The notes beneath the pieces are model-generated. The model made no database searches, was not told where the DNA came from, and was given only the letters and a program-made list of their open reading frames with translations. A stretch of 64,000 bases of DNA from Gorsachius magnificus (Eukaryota > Chordata > Aves > Pelecaniformes > Ardeidae), in the NCBI GenBank assembly GCA_034008185.1, contig CM067083.1, positions 123,150,337-123,214,336 of the forward strand, in the 5' to 3' direction. Made by a program: the position numbers and the translations under genes. Shown one piece after another: positions 50,712 through 60,966 of the stretch. How positions within the stretch are numbered: the stretch's first letter is position 1; each line of letters opens with the position of its first letter.

Positions 50712-53291
50712 TAATGCCAAAATTATTCTAAGCAGAGATTGACTACAATAAAATTCCTTGGCATTTTTAATTGCGAGAGGAGCAGTCTGACTGTAGTTGC
50801 AAGTGGAGGCAGGCGTAGCAAAAATGGTTCTTCATAATTCCAGGGAGAAAACGGTTGGATTTTTTTTAAAAGGTTTTTCCTTGTCCCCTTTCCATCAGTT
50901 CCTTCCTAACCTCTCTCCCTGTCCTCGCTGGGTGAGAGACAGAGCTGATAATTCACGTGGAATATAGTAGTTAATATCCAATTGCAAGATAGGGGCTGAT
51001 TTTTCAATGTATTCTGGCACAAAATTTATTTTAACGGAGTCAGACAGGAAAGTGCTTCTCTATAGTAATTGGAACTTGTCCTTTTAAAAAGTGCTATTGT
51101 GTCATACAGCCTGGCCAGGTATTAGACAGTCAGGATTTTAATTCCATTTCCCGTAAGTGGATTCCTTGCTATACTGGCACTCAGTATAAATAGTAGTAAA
51201 ATTAAAGTTTGCTATGGTTATGTGAGGTATCCTGGTGATTGGAATACTAGGGTCAACAAAAGAAGGAAATTGCAGGTGACCTAAATTTTTACCATTTCTT
51301 TCCAGGTTTAGTGTTCCTGCTTTTCATCTCTTTCATTAAACCCACTTTTATTACCAGGCGGTCACACTATATCCCTGGTTAAGTTTTTAAGGCTTTACAG
51401 GGCTAGAAAATGTCTCTAGAGTCCCAATCTTCCGTTTTCCAGTCCAAGCAAGGATTAACTCTACCTAACGCTTTCCTGGTAGGTATCTGAGTTGCTTTCA
51501 ATGGTTAAGACTCCTGGTGGTTGCTGAGGCTTCACATACGTACCGATAGATTTCTCCTACTAGCAGAGTTCCATCTTGGTAATTTAGATTTGCTGCTGCT
51601 TGTCCTCTTCCTCGTAAGCACAGGGAAAATTGTCCCCTTGTCCCTTTGCATCAGCCCTTTCTGTATGGGAAGTCTGCTATCATTAGTTCTTCGTAAGATG
51701 CTGTCTGCAGTATGCCAATCTTAATCAGGTAAATTGAAAACATTAGAGCCTCCTGGGTACCTGTTCTTATGCCAGCATTGACTTCAGAACTGATGGTACG
51801 TGGCCTTACTTATGTATGTATTTATTTTAATCCTGCTTAAACTCATCATGCTACAAGTCTTTGTTCACTGTCTCGCCTGTTTGATCCCAATCCAAATGTT
51901 TATGCTCATACTTAGCTATAAGTTGTCAACTCCTTAAAGCAAGACTCTGTCATCCTTAATGTCTGCAAAGCTCCAGAGTGACTCCTCATGAATAATCTGC
52001 TGTGCTTCCCTCCGTTACAGCTAGACCTGGGTTAGAAAGATACAGGGATGCCCTCAGTTCTTGCCTGCCGAGTTTGGTGCGCTGCATGGGGGTCATACGG
52101 ACGCACCTCTGCGGTGAGGATCCAAAGCAGCAGAAACAGAACTGGATTATATTAATCTTATTGTTATGGTTTCTCAACAAGAAAGTAGCTAATCGCCATG
52201 GTTCAGGCAGACTGCAGAAGGGGGTTGTTGCATTTTAAAGCTATGAAAGATCGAGTGATTGCCTTGTAACTTAGGCTAGAGGTTTAGCCTCTGCGTACTT
52301 ATCTATCGCATTTTCTGTAATTTAAGTGAGAATCTCCTGAAATTATTTTTTTTTTTGTGTCATTTTCGTGAATTTGAGCTAACAAAATTGCTTGCTAATT
52401 AGTACCCCCTCATTTGCAAATGAGGAAACAAATGTGAAATGACTTGCCTTAAGTAATTGTAGTTTGGATGTGGCAGATCTGAGACTGTGTAGTAGATTTT
52501 CTGATTCCCCTTATTCTAAGCTTTAAGTGCCAAGAAGAAACACTTGCAGTCTGAAGAGGAGGGAAACTTCCCTGAATGAATCCAAGCTGCTTCTGTTGCT
52601 TTATGTCCTGGCACCCTTGGGCGTTGCGGACTGCTCCTATCTCGCTTTTCCTCCTCGAGTAACATGCACATGCAGTTTTTTCTTTTTGGATTTTAATTCT
52701 TCAACCTAAGGTCTTAAATCTCCAAATATGTTTGGATTTCAAACCCATTTGAGTTCATGAGGTGTCCAACTACTTTCCACTTTGGGCTTCTACTGTTGCC
52801 AAGTGGTTTTCACGACGTGATGTGAATTGTTTCTGTCATTGACCATAATCCCCTATTTTTTTCTTCACTGGATAACTGTGGCTGAAAGGTGCTCTGAGAG
52901 TCTGATGCCTTTGAGATGCAATCCCAATCCTGCAGGAATCAAGGGAACCAGGATTTCACTCTATAAGTTTAGTGTACAGACTTAACGATTAAATCAGCAT
53001 TGTGTGTCTCAAGTGAAGAAAGCAGGCTGAAAAAAACCAACGGTGGTACTTAGAGTGAGTGCTTTATGTGCTTCAAATTGTTTTCCATACATTTAACTAA
53101 TTACATAAACAGATGGTATTTACTAGGGACTTCTGGCTATAATTGACCTTCATCTTTTCCTGTGCACTTCCCAGCCTCTCCTTGAATTTTCCTATTGTTT
53201 CCTCTTAATCATTCCACATTTAACACCAAGGTTTCAGGCAGGCCTTTTCTCTTGCTTGGGACCATCCCACCAATTCCATAGAAGCCAGTAT
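50712..53291. other. Intronic stretch with a MIR-like relic
   Basis: No gene. It contains the MIR-like segment at 52405-52520, a possible related old-repeat phrase at 51918-51975, and a T run at 52347-52357. Confidence 0.55.
52405..52520 (+). repeat. MIR-like SINE relic
   Basis: The order atttgcaaatgaggaaacaa, gacttgccttaagtaattg, gtggcagatctgagactg, then tctgattcccc parallels the MIR consensus 3' half (gaggaaactgaggc, gacttgcccaaggtcac, ggcagagctgggattc, tctgactcc). Heavily diverged, as expected for a repeat older than the bird-mammal split. Confidence 0.55.
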
Positions 53292-53915
53292 TTCCAACTC
53301 CTTTTAACATCTATCTTCTCAGCCTGATTTTGTTGGCAATTTTGGAAATTGTGGTGTGGACAAACACAGCTCCTCCAAAGCCCAATCTTCAGGCCTCCCA
53401 CCAGTTGCAGCACGACTGCTCTTTCCCTTTTACGTGATCATCAGTTCTTTGGAGCAGGGGTGTTTCTGCCTTTTATCTTGTATAATACATTGCTTTTCAG
53501 AGGCTGCAGCAGCACAGTACACATTTAAGTATGTGTATCTTTCTTTAGCCTGGAGAAAAGGAGGCTGAGGGGAAACCTTATCGCCCTCTACAACTGCCTG
53601 AAAGAAGGGTGTAGTGAGGTGGGTGTTGGTCTCTTCTCCTAGGGAAGAGGCAGTGGGACAAGGGGAAACGGCCTCAAGTTGTGCCAGGGCAGGGTGAGGT
53701 TGGCCCTGGGGAACAATTCCTTCCCCAAAGGGCTGTCAGGCACTGGAAGGGGCTGCCCAGGGAAGGGGTCGAGTCCCCAGCCCTGGGGGGATTTAACAGC
53801 CGGGCAGAGGCGGTGCTGAGGGCCAGGGTTTAGCAGTGGGATGGCAGGGGTAGGGGAACGGTTGGGCTTGGGGAGCTTAAAGGGCTTTTCCAACCTAAAT
53901 GATTCTATGATTCTG
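53292..53915 (+). mobile_element. Composite CR1 copy B: 250-bp module plus CR1 3' end
   Basis: Second copy of the unit at 42604-43229. The non-CR1 module runs from 53292 to about 53545 and the CR1 3' end from tagcctggag at 53546 to attctatgattctg. Differences include an 8-base insertion before the CR1 junction and scattered substitutions. Unlike copy A, it is not preceded by CR1 sequence. Confidence 0.9.
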
Positions 53916-55521
53916 TAATCTTATTTTTCTTTGAAAGTCTTATATGTGTGCGTTGGAGCAAGCAGGGGAGGAATTGCATAAACTGTGAGCCGCCTGTCGA
54001 GAGGTTAGAGAAAACCCACATTTAGAGTTCAGCAGTGTTCCCATGGCTACTGGGACAGGTACATCACGGGAGGGGGAACACTTCTGGCATTTAACAGCCC
54101 TTTCAGGTGATTTATGGTTTCACTTAAGCTTTTCCTAAACTGAGAGGTTTTCTAGGGTTGGCACCTCTTTGCTTGTCTCCATGCCCTGTTAGTTCTGTGT
54201 TCAGTGGCCCGTGCTTATTAAAATTCTTATCAATAAAGGAGTTTCTGAGCAAGGTTCTTATTTTCTGGGATCACGTATACCTTGTGAACTCCTCAGCTTA
54301 ACCAAAGGAACATTTTTTTTTTATGCCTAATGTATTTTATAAAAAGAAATGTGTAGAGTTCAAGTAATATTTGCCTTGAATTACAGTCATTAAGTTGTCA
54401 GGAGTTGAAATCACCAAGGGAATGAGAAAATCCTTTCCTGGTTGGCCAGGGGGTAATTGGTGTTCTGGTGGCAAGTACGTTTTACATATTGGGGTGGGGA
54501 GAGAAACTCTTCTGGCTGGCATCTGCGGCAGAAAACCTGGGAGACTGTTTGTCATTTTGCAATACGAGGTGTCAGAATCCTGCTGTGGGTAGAAGGAAAA
54601 AGAGAAGAAAGTGACCTCTTTAACTCTGCTTTAGCAGGGCATCTATTTTTGATCCGCACTAATGCTGCTTGCTTGGGCTGGGAGGTGTATCTTGTTAGAA
54701 AGAGAGCGACTGCAAATGTAGCTCAATCCATTTATTCTGGGGATTCTGGCTTGGCAAACTTCTACTGCGGCTCCCCTTTCAACTGTAACCTATATGTATA
54801 GATGTGTGTAGGTACCTGCTTTTTTCTCCCCATCTTCAACATCTTTTTGCAGACTTCTTTGCCAGAAGTCAAATAGTTTCAGTGACTTCATGAACTTACC
54901 TGAAGGTACTCTACAAGGTATTCCTACAAGAAAAGTACCTGATTTTTCTAAGCGCCCACACAAACATTACTGGAATCTCAAGTGTAGTGTTACTTTCGTT
55001 CCACTGGAATAGCTCTCTTGAAAGCAGATGTATGAGGAAATCGCTACTCATAATGCATCACTAATGACACAAATTTGTGCATTCCTGCTCATGTGAGTCA
55101 AGGTTATGGAGGCATAAGGAGTCAGACCTGCAAAACCTTACTCGCAAACCCTGATAAACCCCACTTCAGCTAGCAAGTTTAATGATGCCCCGAAGAGAGC
55201 CAGATCACTTATCTACACCATCATGCAATAACTATCAAGTGTTGAGATAAGTGGGTTTATAGCTCCCAGTTTTCTGCTGGCCCTCGCCCTGCGTATCGTT
55301 TATGCCAGTGAAAGTGGGTGTGAAATATTACTGCTCTGATTTGGTTGCCTTTTATAGTCGCTTCAGCTCACGTGCAAGGTGCGTGGGTGGAGCGGATGCT
55401 CTTACCCACCGGTGCCTTTATGAATGGAACAACGGCGAAGCATCCCTGCCGCACTCGCTGCATCTGACTGTAATAGCTGCAGCTTACCTTCCCCTTCAAG
55501 AAGTGGTGTTGTAGGCCAGAT
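53916..55521. other. Intronic stretch without gene
   Basis: Unique-looking sequence; no exon, RNA gene or repeat recognised. Confidence 0.6.
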
Positions 55522-55787
55522 GTTGTGACAGGACAAGGGGTGATGGTTTTAAACTAAACCAGGGTAGGTTTAGACTGGATCTAAGGAAGAAATTCTTTCC
55601 AGTGAGGGTAGTGAAACCCTGGCAGGGGTTGCCCAGAGAGGGGGTGGAGGCCCCATCCCTGGGAACATTCAAGGCCAGGCTGGACGGGGCTGTGAGCAAC
55701 CTGATGTGGTTAAAGGTGTCCCTGCTCCCTGCGGGGGGTTGGGCTGGGTGGGCTCTAGGGGTCCCTTCCAACCCAAAACATTCTATG
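55522..55787 (+). mobile_element. CR1 3'-end fragment, GGW-type subfamily
   Basis: Starts gttgtgacaggacaaggggt and runs to aaacattctatg. Third member of the subfamily at 24004 and 45028. The C-terminal frame is slightly altered (SLLPAGGWAG) by an indel, and only one terminal octamer remains. Confidence 0.92.
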
Positions 55788-56896
55788 TTGGGAAGGATTC
55801 TGCACAATTCTTACCTGCTCAGCTTTTCCCATCGAGGAGGGTGTGCTTGGTTACCTGCAGTTCATACAAGGCTAAAAAAAAAAAAAAAAAAAAAAAAAGG
55901 CAACGTGAAATTCAGGACGCTTCCAAGTCATTTGTGACTTTTGCCAAGCAAAAGGATACGTCGCAAAGGGTTATTTTTGAGTGCTTCAGTGTCCATGTAA
56001 ACAAGTCTGAACTTCAGCTGCCTTCTTGGCTTGTTTATTCTGTAAGTCACAGATAATTTAACAAGTTATGTATTTTCATCTTCGTGCATTTGTTGCTTTC
56101 TCAGAGTCAATTCTCTTCATGCCATACATAACATCCAGCTCCAGACCTGTACTTTGCTTTTTGGTTTATATTTACTTTCTAGATACTAGACTCTTTTTAT
56201 AGATATTCACCCGCAGCTAGAGTTCAGCACCTATTTATTTTGTGTATGCAGAAGCCTTGTAAGATCTAACCTGTGATGTTGTTTTTGCCATCTGATAACG
56301 TATGATCAAATGGAGCATGTTTAAATAACAACATCTAGGACACAATGACAGTAAACCAGCTGTGAAACAAACATTTCTAAAGATCAGATAAGATGGAAAA
56401 GATGCATCAGGGCTGGATTGCTCCCTATATCACAAGTTCTTGCACTTTGGTGTAAGAGGTATTTCCAGACATGGGATTTCCTTTATGCCACAGGCTAATA
56501 GATCGTCCTGTGTTATTTTTCATGTTGGTTTATATCTTGTAGAGACATGTGCCTTTGCAAAGCGAGTGTAATACACTGACTAGGATGGTATTAGGCATAA
56601 CCTGCGTGAGTTGCACAGGAGTAGGTAAACAGCAAGAAATTCAAAACAACAGAGAATTGTCCGGTTCTGTATTATTTTGCTGCCTTCCATGCAGCCACCT
56701 CTGCTCCCTAAACCCACGCTATCTTTTTGCGTTAAAGGCAGCCGCTCGCTTCTGCCAAAGACTAAGCCTTTACAATTGATTTTCAAAGCACCTTGTGGTT
56801 TATAAGTGTTTTTCTTACTCGTCTGCAAAAAAATAACATTATGTTTAAAGCCATTATTTCTGACTCTCATTCCTGCTCCTCTTTGTTCACCTGCAG
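55788..56896. other. PINX1: Intron end before the last PINX1 exon
   Basis: An A run of about 24 lies at 55875-55898. The polypyrimidine tract and acceptor for the last exon (ctcctctttgttcacctgcag) lie at 56876-56896. No other feature recognised. Confidence 0.7.
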
Positions 56897-57358
56897 GAGG
56901 ATGTTACCGATCCCGGGTCTCAGGAAGAGAAGAAGAGGAATCGCTGGCTATCTGAGCCTGCAGACAGCTACAATACAGTGAAGAGTGGCCTCACTGTACA
57001 GGAATATTTTGCCAAGCGCATGGCAAAACTGAAGGGATCCCAGAATGAAATAGAAACAAAGGCAGACCATTCCTGCCCAACAGCTGACGAAGCTTTGGAG
57101 CCTTCAGAAGAACTGAAAACCAAGGTCAAAAAGAAAAAGAAGAAGCAGAAGAGAGATGAGGCAGAGGGTACAGAGTATTGCGAGAAACCAGAAGTGAAAC
57201 AGCCTAAGATAGGTAGCTTGAATGGAAAGGAACTGGATGCTCCGTTAAATGAGTGTCACTCAAGGAAAAAGAAAAGGAAACATAAAGAGCAGCACGAAGG
57301 GGAAAGGATTAGTTGTGATGAAAATGTGATCAATGGAGAAATTTGTAAAGGACTATGA
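56897..57358 (+). CDS. PINX1: PINX1 last coding exon as read, C-terminal region
   Basis: The acceptor ctgcag is followed in phase 0 by EDVTDPGSQEEKKRNRWLSE, then SGLTVQEYFAKRMAKLK. The VQEYFAKRMA block is the family signature of the last exon. The rest is low-complexity and basic with KKKKKKQKR and RKKKRKHKEQ clusters, matching the Lys-rich telomerase-inhibitory and nucleolar-targeting tail of PINX1. The frame gives 153 codons and stops at TGA 57356-57358. Summed visible coding is 236 codons, close to the equivalent part of human PINX1 (328 residues in total). The stop is suspicious: a second frame immediately continues the Lys-rich tail (next entry). Confidence 0.9.
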   Translation, partial: EDVTDPGSQEEKKRNRWLSEPADSYNTVKSGLTVQEYFAKRMAKLKGSQNEIETKADHSCPTADEALEPSEELKTKVKKKKKKQKRDEAEGTEYCEKPEVKQPKIGSLNGKELDAPLNECHSRKKKRKHKEQHEGERISCDENVINGEICKGL

Positions 57359-57470
57359 GGCAAAGCAAAAGAAACGCCATAAGAAGAAACACAAAAGGCA
57401 AGAAGAGGAGACAGAGGAGTGTATTGAAGGAGTGCAGAGAAAGAAGAAGAAGCACTGCAAGCACATTTAA
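57330..57470 (+). CDS. PINX1: Out-of-frame continuation of the PINX1 Lys-rich tail
   Basis: In the +1 frame relative to the exon, the sequence is open from just after a TGA at 57327-57329 to TAA at 57468-57470. The 45 codons from the ATG at 57333 read MEKFVKDYEAKQKKRHKKKH and end in VQRKKKKHCKHI. The composition (KKxKK clusters ending close to the stop) is what PINX1 C-termini show; the human protein ends in a KKKKKK cluster. I infer that the ancestral reading passed from the first frame into this one between 57327 and 57358. The cause is a real one-base change in this individual or lineage, a sequencing error, or less likely ribosomal frameshifting. Confidence 0.6.
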   Translation, partial: SMEKFVKDYEAKQKKRHKKKHKRQEEETEECIEGVQRKKKKHCKHI

Positions 57471-57630
57471 CCATTTAAGAGTCAAGCTGGGACTCTGAGG
57501 GGATTGGAACTTTAGCATGCTAGAGGAGAAGTCTGTGTAAACACCCCAGCCAGACATCACTCTAACCCAGTCTTGAGCACGCCGCTCTACCTCCAGCTGA
57601 AACCACAGACTGTGTTTAAATATGGCTCTT

Positions 57631-57693
57631 AGAATCATAGAACCGTTTAGGTTGGAAAAGACCTTTAAGATGACCAAGTCCAACCGTTACCGT
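57631..57693 (-). mobile_element. CR1 3'-terminal scrap in the PINX1 3' UTR
   Basis: agaatcatagaaccgtttag, gttggaaaagacctttaag and caagtccaaccgttac are the reverse complement of the end of the common CR1 subfamily in this window. It would be transcribed in antisense CR1 orientation within the PINX1 mRNA. Confidence 0.88.
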
Positions 57694-58288
57694 AACATTC
57701 TTCCAAGAGAGAATATGGTGGCAGGCCAACATGAGCTTCAGTGCCATGGTAATAAGGTCTCTCTGTGTAGGCTTCCATGTCTGCAAAGCCAGACTTGATT
57801 AAAAAACAGGCTTTGCCTCTTCCAGTACGGCAGACAGTTCACCTTAGTGGCTTGTTTTAACTAGGAGCTGTGTTTTAACACAGCAGACCCCACGCTGCCT
57901 TCAGCACAGGTTCACCCCGCTGCAACTCCGTTCAAGTCAGATAACAGCAAGCAGAATCAGGCCTGGGTTTAACTGCTGTGGTTAAGACTGTGAAAGCCAG
58001 TGAATTACTGTCTGCTGCTTCACACAGACTGTGTTTTTCTCAATCCAGGGAAAAAAAAAAGTCACCCTAGCACTGCCTTTATTATTAAAGCCACTGTTGT
58101 GATAGCCCAGCGCTGCTCCTGGGAACAGGAGGGGTTTTGCAAAGCTGTATGTATTTTTCCATTGATTTTTGCAGTCGTGTCTAATTTTTTTCATTGATCT
58201 CCTTTTACATGTAAAATGATGGTTGTTTCTTCGCAAAATACTTAGTCCAATTAAAGGTTTACGCCTCAGTGTCAGTACTAAAGAATGA

Positions 58289-58294
58289 AATAAA
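58289..58294 (+). terminator. PINX1: Candidate PINX1 polyadenylation signal
   Basis: A canonical AATAAA about 820 nt after the distal stop codon, preceded by ATTAAA near 58251. Chosen because it is the first AATAAA after the last exon; a distal alternative lies at 58929-58934. Confidence 0.45.
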
Positions 58295-58310
58295 AACCCC
58301 CTAGTAGTTA

Positions 58311-60505
58311 ACTACTGTCAAGCAATTGTAACTTTGCAACAAAGCAAAAGGAGCTGTGCCTTTATTAACCGTATCTAAACCTTTGGTCCCCAGGCAACAT
58401 TCACGGTCTCTTCAGTGAAGCATCTGGAATTCAAAAAGTTGTCTTGGATCGAGCAAGGTTTTCTGTGAAATTAGGAGACCAAAATGATCTTAAAAGCATA
58501 GCTGGTGAGACGCATTAGTACTGGCATTTGTACATTGAAAATCTGCAGTTTAGGTTTATAACTACGTTAGAGCTTGTTTCTATTTGTAAACCTGGAAGTA
58601 AGGAATGCTGGAACTCAACACTACCACTGGCAGCTGTGTATGAGAGCTTAACCCTTTGGGATGGATTTTGGCAGCTAAGTGCTGTCAGAAGAGATGGGTG
58701 AGCTTGGAGGTAAAGTGGTGGAAGGGGAAGAAGCATTCACCATCCTCGAGCCTGGTTCTGATGCTGCTTTGGCCACAGCAAATTGACAGCACAACCCTGA
58801 AAGCCACCCAGTTATCATGGTGTAATCCAGAGTAGCTGACCAGAATTCATATCCATGAGCTGTTCCTTTGACTTTGGGCTGCGTTTCATCGGTGTGAATC
58901 TAAAACATCCCATTGGCCTGCTCTGCTGAATAAAAGGGGTACATTTTTATAATCGTCTTAGCTCGGTTGAGTTGCTTAACGTGGTTTGAAAAACATTGTC
59001 AAGATGCAGATGTTAATATGAAAAAATTTCCTGAAGCTGCCTTTATTGTCCAGTGGGAGAAAGGGAGTCTGCAGCACACATTCCACACGGCTTCAGATGT
59101 TCAGCTGCAGCCGAACTCTCCCTTTTCAAGATCTCTTGGTGTGCAATGCACCTTTCTTGCCCTCAGGACATGCTCGTTCATTGCAGCAAAACTACTGTCA
59201 TTTTAGTTATTGTAAGGGAGAAGGAGATGCCTTTCTCTGTGTTTCACTGCTGGCGTGCCATCAGTTTTTAACCCTTGTAGCATTTGCTCTTCGGTGCTGT
59301 ACAAATATTAGCCATGCTGATTCCTCGACGGCTGGGCTTGTTCCCTGACTTGATACCACGAGGTTGCTCTAGAATTGCAAGGAAGCTCTGTGCTTGAGGT
59401 GAAAAAAAATAATCTTCTCAACAGAAGAAGACAGCAAAATAATTTTTCATGTTGTATTGAAGCAGCCTAAGTTTTGTGGGTGCCCTTCAAGGCAGCCTTT
59501 CTCATTTCACCCCGAGTTTGGATTTTTGTTTGTTAGCAGAAGCCAAAAGCCCGACTGTTTCCAGTGTTTGGGTTTTTTAACTCTTAAGCAGCTAAACTTT
59601 ACAGTCTCTCTGGGCTTTCAATTTAAAAAGGTGCTAGTCAAGGAACAGGGTTTCCTTCTCCAAATACTGCTGGGCTTGTTTGTTTGTTCTCTGCATTAAT
59701 CCTCCATGAGTTTCTATGTGCTAATTCTTAACGACTGTTTGGCCGCATTCCAGTGTTAGTTATAGAAGAAATAAATCTTTATATTTATGGTGTTACTGCA
59801 GTTAAGTACAGTATACCTAAGGTTTAAATCTGGCTCAGATTGAAATAGCAGCGACAAATAGAAGATTCTCCATTTGTACAAGAAGACGCGGGAATTTCAT
59901 TTTGTCCCAGGAAATGTGGGATTTTAACTCAAAGAGAAATAACGTGCGCAGAATAGGGGTTGTAAGGGGGAAAAAAAAATCAGCAGACTAAGATTTGCAA
60001 CAAGCAATTCCTTCAGCTGCTGTACTCTGTGTGTGCTAGTGGTCAGCCAACTTTGCAAAAAGCTCTTCTTACCAGATACCGGCTAGCAAAAGGGGTGGTT
60101 GCAACAGCAGGACCATGTTGCAAAGTAATAAATTGGGAGGTTGTTTTGTTTTTAGTGGGTTGTGAGTCCAGTTTTAACCAAAGTCTGGTTTGGCAAGCAG
60201 GGCTTTTTTAGAAAGCATAAGAAAAAGAATTACGTCAGTACCCGAACAGCGAAATTAGCAGGGTGTAAGTGCAAAGAAATTACTTGGTTTCATTTCTGTG
60301 AAAATAAGGCTTTTAAACAGAAGGGTCTTTTGTTACATGTTTCTCCATCACACTCACACATGGCAGCACAAAATTATACACCTGCCAGTGAAATTGCCGA
60401 GAAACTAAGCAAAATGGGAGTCGCCACTTTGCTCTCACTTCCAAAGCAAGACTGATGCACACGCAGAGCAGATAATAAAATGTGTTTGGTTTTAGTAATC
60501 CCGAG
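58311..60505. other. Intergenic stretch without gene
   Basis: AT-rich sequence, with a possible old-repeat phrase (cggtgctgtacaaatatt) at 59293-59310. No exon or RNA gene recognised. Confidence 0.55.
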
Positions 60506-60966
60506 TCACAGAATCCCACAGAATCCCAGCATGGCCAGGGCTGGCAGGGCCCTCCGGAGCTCACCCAGTGCCACCCCCTGCTCAAGCAGGCTCACCCAGA
60601 GCAGGGGGCACAGGACAGCGTCCAGGCGGGGGTTGAAGATCTCCAGAGAAGGAGACTCCACAGCCCCCCTGGGCAGCCTGGGCCAGGGCTCCATCACCCT
60701 CACAGTCAACAAGTTCTTCCTCCTGTTCAACTGGAACCTCTTCTGCTTCAGGTTGTGCCCATTGCCCCTTGTCCTGGCGCTGGGCATCACTGGGAAGAGT
60801 CTGGCTCCATCCTCATGACCCCCACCCTTGAGATATTTGTACGTTTTGATGAGATCCCCTCTCAGTCTTCTCTTCTTCAGGCTGAACAAGCCCAGCTCCC
60901 TCAGCCTTTCCTCATAGGAGAGATGCTCCAGTCCTCTCATCATCTTTGTTGCCCTCCTCTGAACTC
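60506..60966 (-). mobile_element. CR1 3'-end fragment, LLEQG-type subfamily
   Basis: From cacagaatcccacagaatcc to the [20 protein letters not shown] region and further to the [18 protein letters not shown] block. The - strand frame is open for 145 codons (60506-60943), ending near the common 3' tail. It is the opposite-strand relative of the copy at 29746-30069, but longer at its 5' end. Confidence 0.94.

Larger units (their letters stand above)
6710..56896 (+). other. PINX1: PINX1 last intron, about 50.2 kb
   Basis: The intron runs from gtaaac at 6710 to ttcacctgcag at 56896 and joins two phase-0 exon ends, so it is a single intron of PINX1 in this reading. It occupies nearly 80% of the window and carries about twenty CR1 fragments, one minisatellite array and many homopolymer runs, each listed separately. 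I found no nested gene that I can support on either strand. Confidence 0.8.
57471..58310 (+). other. PINX1: Probable PINX1 3' UTR
   Basis: Non-coding sequence after the last exon, containing a CR1 scrap at 57631-57693. The first strong poly-A signals are ATTAAA near 58251 and AATAAA at 58289-58294, so the UTR probably ends near 58310. A further AATAAA occurs at 58929-58934. Confidence 0.5.
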
